64,000 nt of DNA from Paractinoplanes pyxinae (lineage in GTDB: Bacteria; Actinomycetota; Actinomycetes; Mycobacteriales; Micromonosporaceae), in the NCBI RefSeq assembly GCF_026626335.1, contig NZ_JAPNTZ010000007.1:186001-250000 (forward strand), read 5' to 3'. The position numbers and the translations under genes are program-made. The notes beneath the pieces were generated by a model. It did no database searches. It was not told the origin of the DNA and saw only the letters and a list, made by a program, of their open reading frames with translations. Shown here piece by piece: positions 9,325 to 17,928 of this stretch. Numbering within the stretch: the stretch's first letter is position 1; each line of letters starts with the position of its first letter.

Positions 9325-9396
9325 GCCCGACATCCTAGAGCCATTCCTGAACGATCGCTAAGGCCAGTTTGGCGACCGAGAAGAAGCCACACAGGG

Positions 9397-10008
9397 TCAA
9401 TCCGGCCGCGCCGGGCTGAACTCCGCGAGCGTCTGCTGGATCAGCTCGAGATCCCAGGTCAGCGCGCCCGAGTCCAGATCGGCCACCACCGCGCGCAGCC
9501 ACGCGATCTCGGCCGTGAGCACGGCCGCGCGGTACTCGTCCTCGATCAGGAACAGCCGGGGCAGGCCCGGCGGCGCCGCCGCGCGCATGGCCGCGACCTT
9601 GGCCGCCAGCACCTCGGCCCGGCGGTCGAGCAGGTCACGGACGTCGCCCGGGTCCATCAGGGCGATGAAGGCCAGCGCGGCCGGGAACTCGGGGAACTCG
9701 CGGGCCGGGGTGGGCAGCGCGCTCACGAGCCAGTTCCTGAGGGTGGCCGAGCCGTCCTCGGTGATCTCGTAGACCGTGCGCTCGGGCCGGCCGGCCTCGC
9801 GCGCGGTGCTGCCCCGGCGGACCAGGCCGTCCCGCTCGAGCCGGTCGAGCGCCTGGTAGACGCTGTTGCGCTGGGCCACGTTGACGAGCTGGTCCTGCCC
9901 TCTTTCCTTGATCATCTGCTGCATCCGGTACGGGTGCGTGGGCGCCTCGATGAGCAGCGCCAGCAGCAGCATGCCCAGCGTCGAGCGCCGGGGTTCGGAG
10001 GTGGCCAC
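9397..10008 (-). CDS. PadR-family transcriptional regulator
   Basis: A 203-residue DNA-binding protein. The N-terminal winged helix-turn-helix (about 10-85, with HPYRMQQMI and the wing region GLVRRGSTAREAGRPERTVY) is typical of PadR, followed by a helical dimerisation domain. It is divergent from a flavin monooxygenase gene. The 53-base gap contains three copies of the heptamer TAGTCAT, two of them in inverted orientation, so it most likely controls the monooxygenase and possibly itself. PadR proteins usually release DNA on binding a small aromatic or drug-like ligand (family knowledge); the ligand here is unknown. Confidence 0.88.
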   Translation of the reverse strand: MATSEPRRSTLGMLLLALLIEAPTHPYRMQQMIKERGQDQLVNVAQRNSVYQALDRLERDGLVRRGSTAREAGRPERTVYEITEDGSATLRNWLVSALPTPAREFPEFPAALAFIALMDPGDVRDLLDRRAEVLAAKVAAMRAAAPPGLPRLFLIEDEYRAAVLTAEIAWLRAVVADLDSGALTWDLELIQQTLAEFSPARPD

Positions 10009-10025
10009 CGATCAAGCCTAAGGGG

Positions 10026-10068
10026 TTGACCGTGCATAGTCATACGATGGATAGTCATTGCATGACTA
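10026..10068 (+). promoter_or_regulatory. Promoter and PadR operator, probably for a leaderless transcript
   Basis: TTGACC at 10026-10031 and GATAGT at 10050-10055, 18 bases apart, form a -35/-10 pair. The ATG at 10062 then lies at the expected transcription start, which suggests a leaderless mRNA. TAGTCAT occurs at 10037-10043 and 10052-10058, and its inverse ATGACTA at 10062-10068. The last two make the palindrome TAGTCATTGCATGACTA, which covers the -10 and the start codon. Confidence 0.6.
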
Positions 10069-11246
10069 AGCCAATCGCACTGATCGCCGGCGGCGGCATC
10101 GCCGGCACTGTCGCCGCGCTCGCCCTGCAGCGGGCCGGCTGGGCGCCCCGCGTCTTCGAGGCCCGCTCCCCCGGCGCCGGCGAGCTCGGCGCGTTCCTCA
10201 CCGTGGCCGTGAACGGCCTGTCCGCCCTGCGCGCGCTCGACCTCGACCCGTCCGTCGTCACGGCGGCCGGCTTCCCGACCCCGAAGCTGACGATGCTCAA
10301 CGGCAGCGGTCGCGAGTTGGCCGTGCTGCCCCTGGGCGGTCCGGCCGAGGACGGCACCACCACCACGACGATCAAGCGGGCCGACCTCTACGCGGCGTTG
10401 CGCGCGGCGGCCACCGAGCGGGGCATTCCCATCGAGTACGGCAAGGCCCTGCGCGGCTTCACCGAGGGACCGGGCGGGGTGAGCATCACCTTCGCCGACG
10501 GGTCAGGCGCCGAGGGTGAGCTCCTGGTCGGGGCGGACGGGATCCAATCGCGTACGCGGGAACTGCTCGACCCCGACGGCCCGGCGCCGCAGTACCTGGG
10601 CCTGCTGAACGCGGGCGGCTTCACCGACGGACCGGTGGCCGCAGCGGCCGGTCAGGCGCCCGGCATGGTGCACATGGCGTTCGGCAAGCGGGCGTTCTTC
10701 GGCTGGACCACGGCGCCCGACGGCTCGATCTGGTGGTTCGCCAACCCGCCGCGCAAGCAGCCGGTGCGGCCGGGCGAGTTCACGGAGGAGTCGTGGCGTG
10801 CGTACCTGATCGAGCTCTTCGAGGGCGATGCCACGCCGGCCGCGGCCATCGTCCGGGCCACGCCCGAGGTGCTCGGCCCGTGGAACACCGACGACCTCAA
10901 GCGCGTGCCGACCTGGCGGACCCGGCGGGCCGTGCTGATCGGCGACGCCGCCCACGCGGTCGCGCCGTCATCGGGTCAGGGCGCGTCAATGGCGTTCGAG
11001 GACGCGGTCACCCTGGGGCTCTGCCTCGACGGCACGACCGACCCGGCCGACGGACTCGCCGCCTACGAGCAGCGGCGCCGCCGCCGGGTCGAGCGGATCG
11101 TCGCGGTCGGCCGGCGCAACGGCAGCGGCAAGACGGCCGGCCCGGTCGGAGCGGCCATCCGGGACGCCATGTTCCCGTTGTTCATGAAGCTCGCGTACCG
11201 CAAGGGCGACCCGCAGGCCTGGATCCTCGACCACCGGCTCACTTGA
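10062..11246 (+). CDS. FAD-dependent monooxygenase, aromatic hydroxylase class A
   Basis: A 394-residue single-component flavoprotein hydroxylase of the PHBH/TetX fold. The dinucleotide motif GGGIAGTVAALALQRAGW lies near the N-terminus. VGADGIQSRTR gives the DG motif, and IGDAAHAVAPSSGQGASMAF the GD motif contacting FAD ribose. The ATG at 10062 is chosen over an in-frame TTG at 10026 because the region between them holds the promoter and operator. It is divergent from the PadR gene, which suggests ligand-induced expression for detoxifying or modifying an aromatic compound. TetX-like proteins degrade tetracyclines, but nothing here proves the substrate. Confidence 0.87.
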   Translation: MTKPIALIAGGGIAGTVAALALQRAGWAPRVFEARSPGAGELGAFLTVAVNGLSALRALDLDPSVVTAAGFPTPKLTMLNGSGRELAVLPLGGPAEDGTTTTTIKRADLYAALRAAATERGIPIEYGKALRGFTEGPGGVSITFADGSGAEGELLVGADGIQSRTRELLDPDGPAPQYLGLLNAGGFTDGPVAAAAGQAPGMVHMAFGKRAFFGWTTAPDGSIWWFANPPRKQPVRPGEFTEESWRAYLIELFEGDATPAAAIVRATPEVLGPWNTDDLKRVPTWRTRRAVLIGDAAHAVAPSSGQGASMAFEDAVTLGLCLDGTTDPADGLAAYEQRRRRRVERIVAVGRRNGSGKTAGPVGAAIRDAMFPLFMKLAYRKGDPQAWILDHRLT

Positions 11247-11370
11247 GAGCTTTTCGGTCACTCTTAGTAAGAATCCGGTCGACGGCCGATACCGCCGTTC
11301 ACCCGGTCGGCAACCACTCCGCAACGCCCTAAGCTGGGACTACGTCATCGCTACGAAGGGAGGGGACACC

Positions 11371-11844
11371 ATGGTCAACCCCGTCACGTTCCCCCGGGCG
11401 GCCGGCACCACGGCCACCTATCTTCACCCTCTGTTGCAGTCGACGGTGCTGCAGTCGACGGTCCTGGCGGCCGCGGCCAAGCCGGCCGAGGCAGCGCCGA
11501 GCGTCGTGCAGGCCCAGACGCCGGCCGTGCCCGCGGTGGCCGCCGTGCAGCCGACCGCCGCCTACGCCGACAGCCTGGCCCGCGACGCCGCCACCGCGGT
11601 GCGCACGGCCACGATGACCGCCAAGACCTCGCGCAGCAACGAGCGGGCGGCCGATGTCGACCCGTTCGACGAGCTGGCCCGCCAGGCGATCATCGACCGC
11701 ACCTCGTCCCAGGTCGGCGTGCTGCTGACCCGGGCCGCGGCCGAGCGCCGGGTCGCCCTGACCTCGGGGCTGCCGGCGTCCCGCCTGGCCCAGATCGACA
11801 CCACCACGTCCCGCCTCTACCACGCGCTGGACGTGCTGATCTGA
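11371..11844 (+). CDS. Hypothetical Ala-rich protein of 157 residues
   Basis: I do not recognise this family. GAAGGGAGGGG sits 8 bases before the ATG, so translation is likely. The first 75 residues are Ala/Val/Pro/Gln-rich and low complexity, including a duplicated LLQSTVLQSTVL. A helical, charged C-terminal half (about 80-157) contains DPFDELARQAIIDRTSSQ. There is no signal peptide of normal form and no obvious membrane helix. It lies between the monooxygenase and the convergent meaB, with only 4 bases separating its stop from that of meaB. No function is inferred. Confidence 0.65.
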   Translation: MVNPVTFPRAAGTTATYLHPLLQSTVLQSTVLAAAAKPAEAAPSVVQAQTPAVPAVAAVQPTAAYADSLARDAATAVRTATMTAKTSRSNERAADVDPFDELARQAIIDRTSSQVGVLLTRAAAERRVALTSGLPASRLAQIDTTTSRLYHALDVLI

Positions 11845-11848
11845 GGCG

Positions 11849-12802
11849 CTACAGGCCCTTGATCAGCTCTTCGGCGGCCGCGTAGGGGTCGAGCTCGCCC
11901 TTCGCGACCGCCGCCGCGAGCGTGCTCAACGCCGTCCCCTCGCGCAGGTCGCCGATGCGGGCGCGCAAAGTGCCCAGGGCGATCGCCTCGACCTCGACCG
12001 AGGCCCGGCGCTCCCGCCGGGCCTGCAGGGCGTCGTTGGCCTCCATCCAGGCCCGGTGCTTCTCGATCGCGGCCACGACGTCGTCGATGCCCTCGCTCTT
12101 GACCGCCGTCGCCCGCACCACCAGCGGCCGCCAGTCGCCCGGGGCGCGTTCGCCGAGGCCGAGCATGCCCTGGATGTCGCGGTAGGTGGCGTCGGCGCCG
12201 GGCCGGTCGGCCTTGTTGATGACGAACACGTCGGCCACCTCGAGCACCCCGGCCTTGACCGCCTGGATGGCGTCGCCCATGCCCGGCGCGAGCAGCACCA
12301 GCGTCGTGTCGGCGAGCGAGGCGATCTCGACCTCGGCCTGGCCCACCCCGACCGTCTCGACCAGGATCACCTCGCAGCCGGCGCCCTCCAGAACACGTAC
12401 GGCCTGGGGTGTCGCCGCCGCCAGACCGCCGAGCTGACCCCGGCTGGACATCGAGCGGATGTAGACGCCGGGATCGGTGGTGTGGTCCTGCATGCGGATC
12501 CGGTCGCCCAGGATGGCCCCGCCGGTGAACGGGCTCGACGGGTCGACTGCGAGCACCCCGACCCGCTTGCCGCTCGCCCGCAGCGCGCGCACCAGTTCGT
12601 TGGTGGTGGTCGACTTGCCCACGCCGGGTGAACCGGTCAGCCCGACGACCTGGGCGTTTCCCGCGTACGGGGCCAGCGCGGCAGCCACCTGCGGGAGCGC
12701 CGGATGACCGTTCTCGACCAGGCTGATCAGCCGGGCCACCGACCGCGCGTCACCGCCCCGCGCCTTGGCCACCAGCGCTTCGACGTCGTGCCCCGGACTC
12801 AC
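11849..12802 (-). CDS. meaB: Mutase-associated GTPase chaperone MeaB
   Basis: A G3E-family P-loop GTPase that gates cofactor loading and protects the B12 mutase from inactivation. It has 317 residues. Visible motifs are Walker [10 protein letters not shown], the VDPSS switch region, [12 protein letters not shown], and NKAD for guanine specificity. The GTG start at 12802 overlaps the thiolase stop by four bases (GTGA), indicating translational coupling. A longer open frame through the thiolase region is only a shadow. Likely partners are methylmalonyl-CoA mutase elsewhere in the genome and IcmA in this window. Confidence 0.93.
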   Translation of the reverse strand: MSPGHDVEALVAKARGGDARSVARLISLVENGHPALPQVAAALAPYAGNAQVVGLTGSPGVGKSTTTNELVRALRASGKRVGVLAVDPSSPFTGGAILGDRIRMQDHTTDPGVYIRSMSSRGQLGGLAAATPQAVRVLEGAGCEVILVETVGVGQAEVEIASLADTTLVLLAPGMGDAIQAVKAGVLEVADVFVINKADRPGADATYRDIQGMLGLGERAPGDWRPLVVRATAVKSEGIDDVVAAIEKHRAWMEANDALQARRERRASVEVEAIALGTLRARIGDLREGTALSTLAAAVAKGELDPYAAAEELIKGL

Positions 12803-13983
12803 GCCCCGGCAGCCTTGATGATCAGCGCGTCGCCCTGGCCACCGCCGCCGCACAGGCCGGCCGCGCCGTAGGTGCCGCCCCGGCGCTGCAGCTCGAGCGC
12901 CAGCGTGAACACCAGCCGGGCGCCCGACATGCCGATCGGATGGCCCAGCGCGATCGCCCCGCCGTTGACGTTGACGATCTCCTCGTCGACCTTGAGCTCG
13001 CGCATCGACTGCAGCACGACCTGGGCGAAGGCCTCGTTCATCTCGATCAGGTCGAGGTCTTCGACGGCCAGGTCGGTCTTGCTCAGCGCGTGCTTGATGG
13101 CGTTGGCCGGCTGCGACTGCAGCGAGTTGTCGGGGCCGGCCACGTTGCCGTGGGCGACGATCTCGGCCAGCCAGCGCAGCCCGAGCTCCTCGGCCTTGGC
13201 CTTGCTCATCACCACGACCGCGGCCGCGCCGTCCGAGATCGGCGACGAGCTGCCCGCGGTGATCGTGCCGCCGGGGGTGAAGGCGGGCCGAAGCTTGGAC
13301 AGCGACTCGGCGGTGGCGTCGGGCCGCACGCCCTCGTCGGTGTCGACGACCGGGTCGTCGGCCCGCTGACCGGCCCGGACCGGCACGATCTCTTCGGCGA
13401 AGCGGCCCTCGCGCTGGGCGGCGGCCGCGCGCCGGTGGCTGAGCGCGGCGAACGCGTCCTGCTCGGCCCGGGTGATGCCCAGGGCGACGCCGCTGCGCTC
13501 GGTCGACTCGCCCATCGAGGTGCCGTCCCACGGGTCGATCAGACCGTCGTACGCGGTGTGGTCGCGCACCAGCACGTCGCCGAACTTGATGCCCTGGCGC
13601 TGGGTCATCAGCAGGTGGGGCGCGTTGGTCATCGATTCCATGCCGCCGGCCACGACGATGTCGAACTCGCCGGCCCGGATCAGCTGATCGGCCAGCGCGA
13701 TCGCGTCGAGCCCGGACAGGCACACCTTGTTGACGGTGAGGGCGGGGGTGGTCATCGGGATGCCGGCCGCGACCGCCGCCTGGCGGGCCGTGATCTGGCC
13801 GCCGCCGGCCTGCAGCACCTGGCCCATGATGACGTACTGCACCTGATCGGGCCGGACGCCGCCGCGCGAGAGGGCGGCCTCGATCGCGTAGCCGCCGAGC
13901 GTGGTGGCCGGCAGGTTCTTGAGGTTGCCGAGCAGGCGGCCCATGGGGGTGCGGGCGCCGCTCACGATCACCGAGCTGACCAC
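12799..13983 (-). CDS. Acetyl-CoA C-acetyltransferase (thiolase II)
   Basis: Condenses or cleaves acetyl-CoA/acetoacetyl-CoA in the cytosol. The 394-residue length is typical. The nucleophile is Cys88 in NKVCLSG; the second motif is [14 protein letters not shown] and the third CGGGGQGDA, carrying the base Cys. The GTG start at 13983 has GGAAG 8 bases before it. It is the first gene of a two-gene operon with meaB and is divergent from methylmalonyl-CoA epimerase, so the locus links C4 and C3 acyl-CoA traffic. Biosynthetic versus degradative direction cannot be told from sequence. Confidence 0.93.
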   Translation of the reverse strand: MVSSVIVSGARTPMGRLLGNLKNLPATTLGGYAIEAALSRGGVRPDQVQYVIMGQVLQAGGGQITARQAAVAAGIPMTTPALTVNKVCLSGLDAIALADQLIRAGEFDIVVAGGMESMTNAPHLLMTQRQGIKFGDVLVRDHTAYDGLIDPWDGTSMGESTERSGVALGITRAEQDAFAALSHRRAAAAQREGRFAEEIVPVRAGQRADDPVVDTDEGVRPDATAESLSKLRPAFTPGGTITAGSSSPISDGAAAVVVMSKAKAEELGLRWLAEIVAHGNVAGPDNSLQSQPANAIKHALSKTDLAVEDLDLIEMNEAFAQVVLQSMRELKVDEEIVNVNGGAIALGHPIGMSGARLVFTLALELQRRGGTYGAAGLCGGGGQGDALIIKAAGA

Positions 13984-14055
13984 GGTCTTGGCTTCCGTTC
14001 TGCCGAGGAGGAGTGCTGCCGCGCGGGGACGATGGGGGGACCCCGCGTTGGCCTT

Positions 14056-14065
14056 AACGGCCGTT
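14056..14065. promoter_or_regulatory. Palindrome AACGGCCGTT between thiolase and epimerase genes
   Basis: A perfect 10-bp palindrome in the 99-base divergent spacer. It lies 18 bases before the epimerase ATG and next to ACTAAT (14074-14079), a possible -10. It could be an operator shared by both directions; this is based on position only. Confidence 0.3.
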
Positions 14066-14082
14066 CAGGCAAGACTAATAGG

Positions 14083-14571
14083 ATGACCGAGCTTCCACCT
14101 AGTGCCACTTACCCCGAGAATGTCACATCCGGCGAGGTAGGGCTGCTGCGAGTTGATCACGTCGGCATCGCCGTGGCCGACCTGGACGCCGCGATGACCT
14201 TCTATGCCGACACCTTCGGGCTGCGGTGCGTGCACGAGGAGGCCAACGAGGAGCAGGGCGTGCGGGAAGCGATGCTGGCGGTCGGCGACGGCGCCGGCCC
14301 GCGCATCCAGTTGCTCGCGCCGCTGCGGCCCGACTCCGCCATCGCCAAGTTCCTCGACCGCAGCGGTCCCGGGCTGCAGCAGCTGGCCTACACCGTGGCC
14401 GACGTCGAGGCCGCCTCGGCCGCGCTGCGCGCCCGCGGTCTGCGTCTGCTCTACGACACCCCGCGCCGCGGCACCGCCGGGTCGCGGATCAACTTCGTGC
14501 ACCCGAAGGACGCCGGCGGTGTTCTGGTGGAATTGGTGGAGCCTGCCCGGCTTGATGACCCTAAAGGGTGA
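14083..14571 (+). CDS. mce: Methylmalonyl-CoA epimerase
   Basis: Interconverts (2R)- and (2S)-methylmalonyl-CoA, connecting propionyl-CoA carboxylation or succinyl-CoA rearrangement to the mutase. It is a 162-residue VOC-fold metalloenzyme. RVDHVGIAVADLDAAMTFY opens the first beta-alpha unit and HPKDAGGVLVELVEP supplies the C-terminal Glu. The mid-protein GLQQLAYTV carries Gln-Gln where propionibacterial enzymes have His. The same Gln form, as I recall, occurs in streptomycete homologs. The ATG at 14083 gives a short extension (about 22 residues) before the VOC core. It is divergent from the thiolase-meaB operon. Confidence 0.92.
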   Translation: MTELPPSATYPENVTSGEVGLLRVDHVGIAVADLDAAMTFYADTFGLRCVHEEANEEQGVREAMLAVGDGAGPRIQLLAPLRPDSAIAKFLDRSGPGLQQLAYTVADVEAASAALRARGLRLLYDTPRRGTAGSRINFVHPKDAGGVLVELVEPARLDDPKG

Positions 14572-14593
14572 ATCATCCTGACGGAAGGGCAGC

Positions 14594-14606
14594 ATCCTGG
14601 CAGGAT
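14594..14606. promoter_or_regulatory. Inverted repeat ATCCTG-G-CAGGAT with an upstream half-site
   Basis: A 13-bp palindrome in the 260-base gap before the first coiled-coil gene. A further ATCCTG lies at 14575-14580, 19 bases upstream in the same phase. It may be an operator; no regulator can be assigned. The rest of the gap shows nothing recognisable. Confidence 0.25.
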
Positions 14607-14831
14607 TTCGAAGCAGGGCGGGCCGTGCCGCCGGTCCTCGTTCGACGGTGCTCCGGCCAACCCCGGATACAGCAGGTGACGACGGGCCGGACATGGCCCG
14701 CCGCCCGGGTGGCGTGCTCCGGCCGAACGGTGGACCTGCGGCATCGCGGGCCTGCTCAAAGCTGATCTACGTGTCTTTTCCGATGCACGTCCGGTCTTGC
14801 GTGGCTCGTGCGTCTTCGCCAGGATGGCCCA

Positions 14832-16136
14832 ATGCCCCAGCAGCAGGATCAGAATTTGGCGTTCTTCGACACCGCGAACTCCCAGCACGACTTCACCGTC
14901 GTGCTCCGCGGGTACGACCGCGGGCAGGTGGACGCCCACCTCGGCCGCCTAGTCGCCGCGCTCAACCAGTCCGAGCAGGCCCGTGGCGAGGCCGAGCAGC
15001 GGATGAACGACGCCCAGCGCCGCCTGCGCCAGGCCGAGCAACGGCTCAACGCGGTCGAGCAGAAGCTGGCCGACAGCAACAAGCTGCTGGAAGAGAACAA
15101 CCGGCCGACGCTCTCCGGGCTGGGCACCCGGGTCGAGCAGATCCTGCGGCTGGCCGAGGAACAGGCCAACGACCACCGGAGCGAGGCGAAGCGAGAGTCC
15201 GAGGGCATCCTCTCCGCCGCCCGCCTCGAGGCCCGCGAGATCACCGACAAGGCGCGGGCCGAGGCCGCCGCCATGAAGGCCACCGCCGAGCGCGAGGCCG
15301 GCCAGGTGCGCACCCACGCCGAGCGTGAGGCGGCCGAGGCCCGGGTGCAGGCCCGGCGCGAGGCCGACACGCTGCGCTCCGACGCCGACCGCGAGACCAA
15401 GCAGCTGCGTACGGTCACCGCGCACGAGGTGGCCGAGCTCAAGTCCACGGTCGAGCGTGAGGTCGCCTCGCTGCGGGCCACGGCCGAGCGCGAGATCACC
15501 CAGCAGCGGGCCAAGGCTTCCCGCGAGGCGGAAGAGAAGCGCGCCGAGGCGACCAAGCTGCTCACCGACGCCCGCGACAAGCGCGACAAAGACCTGCAGG
15601 CCCTCGCGCTCGAGATCGCCGAGCGGCGCGAGAAGGCCGAGCGCGAGGAATCGCAGCGCCACGCCGCCCAGGTCAGCGCCACGCAGAAGATGGTGGCCGA
15701 GGCCGAGGAGCGCGCCCGCGCCGCCGAGGACCGCTCGAAGGAGATCTCCCAGCGGGCCGAGCAGCGCCGCATCGAGTCCGAGCGCAACGCGGCCGAGACC
15801 ACCGACAAGGCCCGCGCCCTGGCCGAGAAGACGATCAGCGAGGCCCGGGCCGAGGCGCAGCGTCAGCTCAGCGAGGCCCGCAGCGAGGCCGAGCTCACCA
15901 CCCAGGCCGCCAAGCGCGAGGTGGAAGACCTGACCCGCCAGAAGGACGCGGTCACCAACCAGCTCGGCCAGATGCTGTCCGGCCTGTCCGGCCTGGTGCC
16001 CGGCGTCGGTCCGGCCAAGGCCGCCGAGGCCGCGGCCAAGGCGGCCGAGGCGGCGCCCGCTCCGCGCGGCCCCGAGGCTCCGAAGCCGGCCGCCGAGGCC
16101 GACAGCAAGCCGGTGCCGGCCAAGACGAATTCCTGA
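14832..16136 (+). CDS. DivIVA-domain coiled-coil protein, FilP/Scy-like
   Basis: A cytoplasmic filament-forming type of protein (434 residues). The N-terminus FTVVLRGYDRGQVDAHLGRL is a DivIVA-like membrane/pole-targeting motif. About 330 residues of almost unbroken coiled coil follow, rich in A, E and R with repeating REAxxxRxxAERE-type units. The C-terminus is an Ala/Pro-rich tail. In Streptomyces, related proteins (FilP, Scy, once labelled cellulose-binding) organise polar growth and the hyphal skeleton. The ATG at 14832 is chosen because the DivIVA motif follows at the usual distance. A paralog lies directly downstream, separated by a terminator, so the two are independently transcribed. 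Confidence 0.85.
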   Translation: MPQQQDQNLAFFDTANSQHDFTVVLRGYDRGQVDAHLGRLVAALNQSEQARGEAEQRMNDAQRRLRQAEQRLNAVEQKLADSNKLLEENNRPTLSGLGTRVEQILRLAEEQANDHRSEAKRESEGILSAARLEAREITDKARAEAAAMKATAEREAGQVRTHAEREAAEARVQARREADTLRSDADRETKQLRTVTAHEVAELKSTVEREVASLRATAEREITQQRAKASREAEEKRAEATKLLTDARDKRDKDLQALALEIAERREKAEREESQRHAAQVSATQKMVAEAEERARAAEDRSKEISQRAEQRRIESERNAAETTDKARALAEKTISEARAEAQRQLSEARSEAELTTQAAKREVEDLTRQKDAVTNQLGQMLSGLSGLVPGVGPAKAAEAAAKAAEAAPAPRGPEAPKPAAEADSKPVPAKTNS

Positions 16137-16220
16137 CGCGCCGACCGGCGCCCCAGCGGTTGCGACCTTCATCCGGGTGCGCGACCGTGGGTGGCGCGCG
16201 GTCACCAGCCATCGATGCGG

Positions 16221-16249
16221 GGCCGTATCGGAGTTTCTCCGGTACGGCC
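16221..16249 (+). terminator. Strong hairpin between the two coiled-coil genes
   Basis: A 13-bp stem with one G-T pair, 16221-16233 with 16237-16249, around a TTT loop. It is followed by the T-containing TCGCTCGTT. It lies 85 bases after the first coiled-coil gene and 127 before the second. Confidence 0.75.
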
Positions 16250-16375
16250 TCGCTCGTTGCGGGTTAGCCCGGTTGGCGCAAGCAGGGTCAGACAAATCAC
16301 AACTAGACGCATACTCCGCCCGGGAGGGTGTGTATCCCCCCGAGGCCGGACCCCGCGTATGTGAGGATGGACAGC

Positions 16376-17851
16376 ATGTCGCACGGCGGTGAAATCCTTG
16401 GTCTCGGCGGAGACGCGGCCACCGAACCCAGCTTCGACATCGCTCTCCGGGGCTACGAGAAGAAGCAGGTCGAACGCTACGTCGCCCGGGCCGAGAACGA
16501 GATCGCCGCGCTGGCGGCCGAGCGCGAGCAGGCGTACTCGCAGATGCAGGCCATGAACGCGCAGATCGAGCGCCTCCAGCAAGAGGTGGTGCAGGTCCGC
16601 AAGCAGAACGGCTTGGGCGCCGAGGTCTCGTTCCGCCACCTGGGCCCGCGGGTCGAGCAGATCCTGGCCCTGGCCGAGGAACAGGCCGAGGCGATCAAGG
16701 CATCGGCCACCGACGACATCGCCGGCCGCCTGGCCGAAGCCGAGCGCATCCGGGCCGAGGCCGAGGGCCACGCCCACAACGGCATTCGCGACTTCGAGAT
16801 CGCGCTGGCCGCCCGCCGGGCCGAGGAGGAGCGGGCCGACGCGGCCAAGCGCGCCGCCTCGGACAAGGCGCTGGCCGCGGCCCGGCAGTCGGCCGAGCAG
16901 ATGCGGGCTGAGGCGGAAAACACGCTCACCCGGGCCCGGGCCGACGCTCAGCAGCTCACCGAGCAGACGGCGCAGCAGGCCATGCGGGTCCGCGCCGAGG
17001 CCGACGGCTACGTGAAGTCGACCCGGATGCAGGCCGATCAAGAGATCAAGGCGCTGCGCGACAAGACCCAGCAAGAGATCAACGCCCAGCGCGCCGCGGC
17101 CGACCGGGCCCACGCCGAGCAGACGGCCGCCATCGAGCAAGACCTGGACAAGAAGCGTCAGGCCGCCGCGCAAGAGCTGGCCCAGATGCGGGCCGGCGTC
17201 GAGAAGCAGTGCGCCGACCTGCGCAGCGAGGCCGACCGCTACGCCGAAGAGGTGCTGCGCCGCTCCGAGGAGCAGGCCGGCGCCGCCCGTAAAGAGATCG
17301 CCGGTCAGCAAGAGAAGATCGCCGAGGCCGGCCGCGAGCTCGAGGCGGCCCGGGTAAAGGTGGCCGAGGCCGAGCGTGACCTGGCCGCCGCCCAGGGCCG
17401 GGCCCGGGCCGGCGCCGACGAGGCCGCCCAGGTCGACAAGCGCCTGGTCACCGTCCGCAAAGAGCTCGAGTCCGAGCTGGCCCGGCTGGCCGAGGCCAAG
17501 CAGGCCGGCGAGGCCGCCGAGCGGCACGCCGCCGACGTCCGCCGCCAGGTGCAGAAAGAGGCCAAGCGGGTGGCCGAACTGGCCGCGGCCGCGGTGCTCG
17601 CCGCGGCTGGCTCATCCGACGAGCCGGACGAGACCGCCGACGACTCCACCGGCCCGGTCGGCGCCCACGCCGCCGACTCCTCCGGCCCGGCCGGCGCTCA
17701 CGCCGCCGACGACGCCGCCGCTCCGGGCGGCGCCCATGCGGCCGACAAGCCGGCCGGCCCGGCCGACAAGGCGGCCGCCCCGGCCAAGGTCACGGCGTCG
17801 GCCAAGGTGACCGTCCCGCCGGCCTCCCGAGTGGGCGCCGACGCCGAGTAG
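16376..17851 (+). CDS. Second DivIVA-domain coiled-coil protein
   Basis: A 491-residue paralog of the preceding gene. FDIALRGYEKKQVERYVARAE is the DivIVA-type motif. A region with PRVEQILALAEEQAE, matching TRVEQILRLAEEQAN of the first protein, precedes about 330 residues of coiled coil. The tail (about 425-491) is low complexity, with repeated GAHAAD units and many Ala/Pro/Lys. GAGG at 16362-16365 suits the ATG at 16376 rather than the ATG at 16367. A role in polar growth or cytoskeleton is inferred from the family. Two diverged copies side by side suggest hetero-filaments or divided roles. Confidence 0.83.
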   Translation: MSHGGEILGLGGDAATEPSFDIALRGYEKKQVERYVARAENEIAALAAEREQAYSQMQAMNAQIERLQQEVVQVRKQNGLGAEVSFRHLGPRVEQILALAEEQAEAIKASATDDIAGRLAEAERIRAEAEGHAHNGIRDFEIALAARRAEEERADAAKRAASDKALAAARQSAEQMRAEAENTLTRARADAQQLTEQTAQQAMRVRAEADGYVKSTRMQADQEIKALRDKTQQEINAQRAAADRAHAEQTAAIEQDLDKKRQAAAQELAQMRAGVEKQCADLRSEADRYAEEVLRRSEEQAGAARKEIAGQQEKIAEAGRELEAARVKVAEAERDLAAAQGRARAGADEAAQVDKRLVTVRKELESELARLAEAKQAGEAAERHAADVRRQVQKEAKRVAELAAAAVLAAAGSSDEPDETADDSTGPVGAHAADSSGPAGAHAADDAAAPGGAHAADKPAGPADKAAAPAKVTASAKVTVPPASRVGADAE

Positions 17852-17928
17852 TACGCGTGCGATAGCGTCGCGCCGTAACTGTTCGGCCGGCGCGGAAACC
17901 ACCGGCTCCCACCCCTGTGGAGGAACCG

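Noticed and set aside
11849-13723. 624-codon open frame that would fuse a basic N-terminus to MeaB
   Set aside because: The first 300 codons are an out-of-frame reading of the thiolase gene; a GTGA overlap at 12802 gives the normal MeaB start.
12940-14571. Long 543-codon open frame covering the thiolase antisense and the epimerase
   Set aside because: Only the part from 14083 encodes a recognisable protein; the rest is the shadow of the thiolase gene.
17917-17928. Upstream GTG as start of the AI-2E transporter gene
   Set aside because: It would overlap the GGAGG ribosome site that suits the GTG at 17929.
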